Below are positions 56,750 to 64,000 of a stretch of DNA of 64,000 bases, in pieces. Location of the stretch: NCBI RefSeq assembly GCF_010093595.1, contig NW_022985455.1, forward strand, positions 929,650-993,649. Reading direction: 5' to 3'. How positions within the stretch are numbered: position 1 is the first letter of the stretch; every line of letters starts with the position of its first letter. Source of the stretch: Mytilinidion resinicola (lineage: Eukaryota; Ascomycota; Dothideomycetes; Mytilinidiales; Mytilinidiaceae). Both the position numbers and the translations under genes were made by a program. The notes beneath the pieces are model-generated. The model was not told the origin of the DNA, made no database searches, and saw nothing but the letters and a program-made list of their open reading frames with translations.

Positions 56750-58146
56750 ATTTGTTGAAAGTGGCTAGAATTAGGAGATGGAGTCTCCCTACTTACTCAG
56801 CTCTCCTTTTATTAGAATCGCCGAGCCTAAAAAAAGACTTCTATTCTAATAAGTATCGATTCAACTGGCACATGAAGGGAATCTGGACGCAGAGAGTCGG
56901 TAGGATATTGCTTCGTTAGCAGAGGGCACGAGCTGGCGAACCATAGCTTGTTTTAAATGGATTATGATATCGAACAGCTATTATTTCATCTTCCAAGGCT
57001 TCCATCGCATTCTACAGTTTTGCTCCTCTTTTGCCTAGACCTATTTCCGGCGTGCGCAAAGCCAAAAGAGCACCCAGGAATCTAAATCATGCATAAAGTT
57101 ATGATCCTTTCCGTAATATGAGTCTTGGGATTACAAGGGCACGAAGTAAACTAGCTTTGTGCTGTGACTTATTGAGACCGGGCGGTGTTTATGAGGACGT
57201 TGGCGGGAGGATGATGAAACTAGAACTAATCCGCTGGAGATTCTGATGCACCAGCGCCACGGGACAATTTAGCTCCCTCCAAACGGTATTGCTCACTTTA
57301 CGCTGGCGATAGTAGCCCACTAGCGATTCTGATGCGGCAGCGCCATGGGGCCCATTTTGGCTCCCTCTGGACGTTAATGCTCCACGGAGTCGGATTTTGA
57401 TATATTCCGAGCATCTGCAGGAGAGGAAAGGCTTCGCATAGCCACAGATCTGTCATCACAGCTGATGCAGAGTGTTCCTTACGACGCGTACTATCCTTTC
57501 GCCCCCGCCTGCGACTCTTGAACGTGTGCGACGAGACGCGAGCGGCTCGTAGCATGTAGCATTCGATAGACCGCATTGACCCGCTTCTTTACGCCTGATT
57601 GTAGAGACATTGCCAGGCCGTCACAACCATCCACCACCGCTCTCGAACTCCGTCAGCGACTGACAGCACTGTCGATCGCGTCTACAGCAGCATACGCCTG
57701 CTCGAAGACCGGTAACGTCGACGAGCCTCACCCTCTACGTTGGGGCCGGCATTCCCATTATTGCCAGCGTCGCTTTCCCAAACCCCAAGCGCGCACCCTT
57801 CTGCCCGCCTATACTCGCTCCTCGATTACTTCTCGACACAACTCCACTTCCATCAGCTATCTGCGCTTCACTTTAAAGTCAGATGCTTCTTCTTATTGAC
57901 ACGTGACTTCGCTAATTAGTGGCTTACAGAAAGAGGACACTAAGCACAACCTTTCCTTTCAAAGATCATTATTTTCATCCTGGCGCCCCCTACTACGCCT
58001 CACCTTTACCTCACTCCTCTCGTACCGACCTCACACCTCCTCTTCGACCGACCTCATTTCCTCTTCTTCAAGTCGATTGTACTAAGCGCTATATCATCTT
58101 TCCGAGCGATTGCTTGTCTATTCCATCGGAGACATCGCAGAGGAAG
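56750..58146. other. Intergenic region with a short duplicated segment
   Basis: At 57239-57287 and 57325-57374 two related stretches share GATTCTGATGC, CAGCGCCA and GCTCCCTC, 86 bases apart. A 107-codon frame at 57576-57899 shows no known domain. The segment 57900-58146 is the CT-rich leader of the next kinase. Confidence 0.45.
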
Positions 58147-58809
58147 ATGCAGGAGTCTGTTATACAATGGCCACTTGGTTTAGACATCAAGGATCTGGTT
58201 GGCGCAGGCGTTACGGCGATTGTCGCGCGTCTTGATGCCGTCGTCAAGTTCTTCGGGCCGTCGGAATTGCACTTCTTCGAACGGGAGAAGCTCATCTATC
58301 AACGTCTTGGTCGCGACCACAACGGCATCGTTCGATATTTTGGCATCTTGGAAAATGCTATCATCTTGCAGTTTGCTAGCCAGACCTCTATTAGGCAATA
58401 CGTTGCAAGGCAGAAACATGTTCCACTTTCTCTCAGGCTTCGTTGGGTCGAACAACTTTTCGATGCAGTGCGGTTTATCCATTCAAGAAGCGTGTTGCAT
58501 GGCGATATATCGTGCAACAATGTTTTCCTTGATGACAATCTTGATGTGAAGCTTGGTGATTTCGCCGGCTCGGCTATTGACGACCTACCACCCCCCCTCT
58601 CTCACCACACCACCCACCAACTCCCTGCCGAAGACACCCCAAACAGGAACGAAAGCTTCGCCCCCGAACAAACCAGTTACAACAAAAAGACTAGCGCGAA
58701 GCCAAAAAAAGAGCTAAATAACCACCAGAAATCACCAACATACCACCAGACCCCCTATCCTAACCGACAAGCAGGCACCCTAACAACGAACAAGAGCACG
58801 AGATCCTGA
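58147..58809 (+). CDS. Protein kinase, C-terminal lobe corrupted
   Basis: Starts MQESVIQWPLG. The first 147 residues are a normal fungal kinase N-lobe and catalytic loop: GAGVTAIVARLDAVVKFF, FEREKLIYQRLG, SVLHGDISCNNVFLDD (HGD for HRD) and LGDFAGSAIDD (DFA). Near 58590 the base composition changes abruptly. The frame stays open to 58809 and still tracks the expected C-lobe: KPKKELNNHQ sits where KPYKELPDHE is usual, ESFAPEQTSY where ELFALGSTxY is usual, and NKST where IKCW is usual. Each change can be explained by G or T becoming A or C. An in-frame upstream ATG at 57919 is less likely. Treat residues after about 148 as unreliable. Confidence 0.7.
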   Translation: MQESVIQWPLGLDIKDLVGAGVTAIVARLDAVVKFFGPSELHFFEREKLIYQRLGRDHNGIVRYFGILENAIILQFASQTSIRQYVARQKHVPLSLRLRWVEQLFDAVRFIHSRSVLHGDISCNNVFLDDNLDVKLGDFAGSAIDDLPPPLSHHTTHQLPAEDTPNRNESFAPEQTSYNKKTSAKPKKELNNHQKSPTYHQTPYPNRQAGTLTTNKSTRS

Positions 58810-61800
58810 AACCACGACAATCAAACAGCACAAAAAGACCGCCCACAAGCGAAACCAAAGGAGAAGGCCAATTATAGGAAAAAACCGCAAAAAACCGGAG
58901 GATCCGCACAGGCAAGACCACGAAAGAATAACGCATACAACGTTCCTACGAACCACCAAGCAAAAAAACGCATCTAGGACCTTTCCGCCTCAAGCTAGAG
59001 TAAAGAGAGCCAATAGAAGACTGCGGAAGGCGCAGAAAACCACTCCAATGAAGCAAGCCAGCAAAATGCATGGACAAAACCTTCCCAAGACGCACAAACA
59101 AGGGAAGAGAATGACAGCAACAAAGTTAGTAAACCCCCCAACCAGCAAAAAGATAGACGGGCGGGGTAGGAAGAGAAAAGCGAGATAATCCAAACAAAAA
59201 AGCCGCGAGCCAATCAAACCCCAACCGGAAAATAAACCGACAGACCAGAGGACAATGAACAAAAACCAAAGCATGCGGACCGACAGAAGCACAAGCCAAT
59301 TCAAGACACCTTTCACAGCAAAACTACCTCAAACAACACCAACACCCAAAATGGAGCAAACAACCAAGACCACCACACCAGAGCGCAACCCAAGAAAACC
59401 ACGGACCGCACGACCCACATGACGGGGCGCCCAGCAAGGCACTCAGCAACCGCGGCCGCGAGCACACGCAAGAGGTCGAGAACACCCAAACCCGCGCCTC
59501 AAACCAAAATCAACCACCACAAACCGATCCCCGCCGACCGTCCTCAGCCCAACGCAGCACCCGGCAAACCAACAACGCGAGGAGGGCCCGAGAAGGATGA
59601 GCCCAAAAAGACCAACGACCCCACCCCGGCCAGATAAACCGCCACGCAGCAGAACCCCGTAATCCTAGGAGCGCCTTACGACACCGTGACGACCGCAGAC
59701 CACAGACATCTGACCGAGACCGTATGCAACAAATTGCCAACCCCGAACAAACACAGCAAAACAAAACAAGAAGAAATCCAACCAAAAAACATTGACTCCA
59801 CAGAAAAAAACCCAAACAAAAAGAACGCGAAAAAAGCCCGCAACCGGCTGAAGAACCACAAACACTGACATCGCGGCAAACCACCACGCAGCAAAAACAA
59901 CACAAATAAGACAACACCCACACTCAGGGATAGGGCGAGAGAAGCAGCGGGGCACGAAGGCCCAGACACTACGGCCTTCAGGCACACATCCCACACCCGA
60001 ACCGCGGGAACGAGGCAACGCACAGCCATACACATACTCGACGAAAAGGATCCGCAAACAGAATGCCAGAGCTAGAGCAGAAAGACCAAGGCATTCCAAG
60101 CAAATAAAAGAAACGCCCTCAAGAGGATCACGTCACCCGGAGACTGGACAAGCCAAAAGATCCTCCACCACTCACACAGAAAGAACAACCGCGCGACAGA
60201 AAACAACGCCAGAACGAACACGCTACCGGATCCACACAAGAAAACAGAGACGACTCCAAACAAACCACCAAACCAGGACGACCCCACCATCATAAAGGCA
60301 GGCCCAAACCTCAAGCAAAAGTCCATAACAACCACCATGACGCCAACAAACGACGCCTTAACAAACTCAGCAGACAACAACCAGCATCAAAAAACAAAGG
60401 ATAAAAAAACACAGGCTAAATAAAAGACAACACCCAACGACTCACAACAAAACGAGCGAAACACCACCAGAATGCACCACATCAAAACGCGCAGTACCGA
60501 CCACAAGGACAACCAACTGACTGCAAGACACCAACACCAAACAAAAACCCCGCACACCAGCCCCCAGACAAGCAATCGACACATCGCCAATGACCACCAA
60601 CAGGACAAACACAACATAGCTCTTAAAACCGACCTCCCCGGCCAACCAAACAAGAAATCCAGTGCACAAAACCAGCAAGACCAAAACCAAAAATCGACGG
60701 GACACTGAGTTCGCAGCAAACCACATCACACCCACCCACAAAAAAAAGCACAGCGAAAGCACCGACGAGCCCCAGGTCACCAACGAGGGCCACAAAGACA
60801 GACAACACACGACAACAGAACCACGAAAACAGGGAAACAGCGCAGAACCAGGCGCACACGAAGAACACCCAAAACACCACACAACCAACAACACCACAGC
60901 AACCAAAAACAGAGCCGCCAAAAGCCCGGGAAAAGAAAACACGAAACCGTCCATAACGGAAAGCGGTGAAAGCCCCAAAGTCGCAACCATCATGAGGCGC
61001 CAGAAAAGGAGCCGAACCAGCGCGACGGAGAAACCAAACGGGCCAATTCAGATCACTAGCAAAGACCAAGACGACAAAAAAAACCACAAACATCACGGCC
61101 CCGCAAACGGCGCAGAACGGAACAAACAAACTCGCAACAACACCGTCAAAAGAAAGCAAAGGGACGACAAGATAAACCAAAACGCAAACAAAGAAAACCA
61201 CACGCCAAATCACACAAAAAATCCCAACCAAAAGGGGCCGCGAAACACAGAGGACCGCAATACAAACGACGGCGCCAACAGCCTCACCGTACGCGACCAA
61301 AAAATGAACCCCGCTGCACACAAACCCCAACGAGAAGGCGAAAACGAGACTAAATCACAAACGCACAACACCCCACACACACAAGAAAAAAGAGTCAGCC
61401 AGAAGCCTCCGGCAAGCACAAAGCATACCACAAAGCGACCAGCCCGAAACGCAAAACGCCCCCCCCCCTCCAAACCTGACAACAACCGGCCAACAGCCCC
61501 AAGTGGCAGCATCACGCACAAACTTATAGACACAAGCGCCATCAAGAACAGAAATCTCGAGACGACCAGCAAAACCCACACGGAACAACGCCACCATTCT
61601 GGACACAAAAACAACACCACGAAACAAAACAAACAAGACCACACTGAACCCCATGGACACCGCCATAACACACACAGCGAAGGCAACAAGAAGCAAAAAA
61701 AAAAGGAAGCAAAAAAAAACAACAAGAGCGACGCTCCACAAAGCGCAAAGCACCCACCGCGACACCACAGCCCAAACAGCAGAGCAAACCGACACAGTGT

Positions 61801-64000
61801 TGAGAAAAACGCGTAGCCTGCGACCGAGGACAACACCGAGAGCAAAAAACCAGAGCGTACCGCAAGGAAAAAAGAAGACAGACAGACGAAGTGACACACC
61901 AACAAACAACGCACCGAAAACTCCCGGTACGCCAAGGATGATGACGGCAAAAAAGGGAACGACACCGCGAACACGCATCGACGCGGTCACCTGGCCAGAC
62001 ACGAAAGGGAAACCAAAGAAAGACGCGAAGGAGCCAACCTTTTCGGATGCCAACGAGAAACGCAAGGAACAAAACTATGACCGCCACAGACAAAGATCAC
62101 TACGACGACACCTTAGGCGTAGACAAAACAACAGAAGCAAACCCGACAACCAGCGCCCAAAGTCCATACCAACCCAAACAAAAGACCCGCACAATAATAG
62201 CCACGCACATACCAAAAACCCTCAGCACGCCGGATTCGAACAGGAGACACAAAACCAGCCTAGCGCCCCTGCAAGAAATCCAAGAACCAAAAGGCGAAAA
62301 AAGAAGGAAACGCACAAGCGCGAGCATAAGAACCCGATCCGCAGACCACGACAATACCAACCGAGGCCAACACATAAGTCACTATCAACACCGACCACTA
62401 AGACGAACCGAAATGAAAAGAACCCAAAACAACGCAACACATAAACAGCAGCCGACGCTCACAACACAACAAACTTTGCAGAGAAAGCAGAAACGAGACA
62501 AAAAGAGACACACACACCAGAAAGATGACACCTCACGACACGAGGAAGCACCAACCAGGAAAGAAGGAACAGGAGAGCAAAGAAGGACGACTATGCCCGC
62601 AAAACGAGACATACGCGACAGCGAGACCTTCAACAAAAGATAGGATCAGATAGGCAACATACCCACACACAAACCACAGACGCAGCAAAGGACAACCACC
62701 GCCACCCCTAATAAACGCGGCACAACAACACACCCGCCGGAAACATAACGATCGCCCACACACAGGCCCAGACCGTCCTACACCAGCAAAAATGCACCGA
62801 CGCAGCGAAAACGGCCGCACACCAAGGCACCAGCCCTGAAGGCCCGAGACAAAAACACCACAAAAAAGACAACAAACAAAACGAGATAGAACGACCCGCG
62901 GGCCAAAACGAACGAAAAGAAAAACAACACACACACAACCAATCATAACCCGCTACCCAACAACATCCCCAATCCTGCTGCATCCCACGCACACCCAAAA
63001 ACGACAGAAACGAAGGAAAAGGATGAAGAACCACAGATCGCAGGGGAAACGAAGAGAACGAACAAATGCAAGAACGGCAAAACGAAGAAGCCGGCGGAAC
63101 AACGAACCCCCAGGAACGGACCAGGCCGCAACACCAAGGGGCTGAAGAAGCAGTTCCGAGTTCATAAAAACAAGCATAAGACCCGTACACATAGCCTAGC
63201 AAAGGGCACGGCCACACCAAACTCCCCCCCCATCACCGAGAGCGAACGATCGAACGCCACAGAAACCCTAAAACTCACAACCAGAAACCAACCGCAGCAG
63301 AAGCAAAAGCACAGCCCCCAAGACTATCGCTCCAGCGCTCGCACGACAGCAAACACCACAACATCAAGGCCCGGACTAAGGGAGGAACAGTGCAACCTGA
63401 ACCGCACAAAAAACGCGAAAAAGCCAGCGCGAACAGGACCCCGCCCATCGACCAAGCCACAAACGCAAGGACAAAAGCCCCGACGAGGGCCAACAAAACG
63501 CAAAAGAACAAAACCACGAAACCCATTCAAGCTAGGCCTAACAGCAACAACACAAATACGCCGAAAGCCCCCCTAACAGCAACCCAGAACCACCAACGCC
63601 AGCGACTGCGGCCAGCCCGTAACGACACCACGGGAAGCCCCACACGGAACCCACCCAGAAACAAATCACACGTAAAAGAGATCAAACCCAACAACCTCAC
63701 CACGACCCCCCCAAAGGCCACAAACAGGACGAAAAAGCACCAGCAAGAAAGCGACCACACGAAAGCACAGCGACAGCCAAGCCGCGAAAGGAAAAGCGCG
63801 CAAGGCTCAATAACACACAACACAAGCCCGCAACGATAGGCCAAACACGAAACCAACCTTCCGAGCCCGACACCACAAACACAGCCCCGACGCGCTCAAC
63901 ACACAACCCAACCCCACCCGCAAAACACTACCTAACCACAAGTCCCCCCACAACACCACCCAACACAACGACAAAAACTAAACAACCAACCAACACCCAA
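58590..64000. other. Anomalous, T-depleted sequence; probable corrupted consensus
   Basis: A hand count of five 60-base lines (59761, 60901, 62101, 63061, 63541) gives A 143, C 94, G 50 and T 13 of 300. If each base were the alphabetically first of two independent bases, 44, 31, 19 and 6 percent are expected; the counts are 48, 31, 17 and 4. No repeats, splice-bounded genes or known protein motifs were found except the distorted kinase end. Long frames on both strands follow from few T on plus and few A on minus. Nothing here should be annotated as a gene. Confidence 0.8.

Noticed and set aside
60662..61816. A 384-codon open frame on plus and several 180-250-codon frames on minus in the last 5 kb
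   Set aside because: All stop codons need T (plus) or A (minus), which are nearly absent on those strands. Frames overlap on both strands, have no conserved motifs, and read as low-complexity Lys/Thr/Asn or Val/Cys/Phe text.
58590..64000. Subtelomeric or telomeric DNA at a contig end
   Set aside because: No TTAGGG/CCCTAA repeats are present. At a right-hand chromosome end the plus strand should be G-rich, whereas here it is A/C-rich.
58590..64000. Superposition of a sequence with itself shifted by a fixed indel
   Set aside because: If so, every A would have a partner A at a constant distance. The A positions in the first 60 bases after the junction fit none of the distances I tried (3, 5, 8, 11, 12, 15, 22, 27), so two different sequences are more likely.

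Overview
The window is nuclear DNA of a filamentous ascomycete, most likely a dothideomycete-like Pezizomycotina. The evidence is dense protein-coding genes on both strands, short introns (mostly 45-85 bases) with fungal splice signals, and gene families typical of this group (GH92 mannosidase, Tea1/KelA, Kog1, CENP-T, PDDEXK-like and fungal kinase families). The genus is not determined. All gene models were built by hand from reading frames and splice sites. No rRNA, tRNA or CRISPR array was recognised.

Layout. 1-16 kb: the 3' end of CCT3, a histidine phosphatase, a ketopantoate reductase-like protein, a PDCD5-like protein, an aldonolactone-oxidase-like flavoprotein, a secreted GH92 mannosidase, a fold-back MITE, a PDDEXK-like protein, a palindromic repeat patch and a WW-domain protein. 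16-30 kb: a gene-poor island of decayed, partly tandem gene-family fragments and inverted repeats, enclosing two intact genes (an MFS transporter and an M20 carboxypeptidase). 30.9-54 kb: a conserved housekeeping block. Tea1/KelA and the TORC1 subunit Kog1 are divergent. They are followed by a multipass membrane protein, a double PARP-zinc-finger protein with interrupted frame, Vma22, Shy1/SURF1, CENP-T, Cms1 and an alpha/beta hydrolase. 54.7-58.6 kb: three protein-kinase-like loci in the same orientation: one intact, one a decayed pseudogene, one running into an abnormal tail.

58.6-64 kb: the last 5.4 kb is unlike the rest. T is nearly absent and A and C dominate. The proportions match those expected if each base were the alphabetically first of two superposed bases. 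The kinase reading frame can still be traced across the junction, with G and T codon positions turned into A or C. I read this tail as a corrupted consensus (two sequences collapsed), not as biology; long ORFs in it are compositional.

I saw no convincing new multi-gene system. The best leads are the corrupted tail, the zf-PARP gene whose frame is broken only by two TAG codons, the nested repeat island at 18.8-21.4 kb, the kinase cluster, and several fold-back elements.
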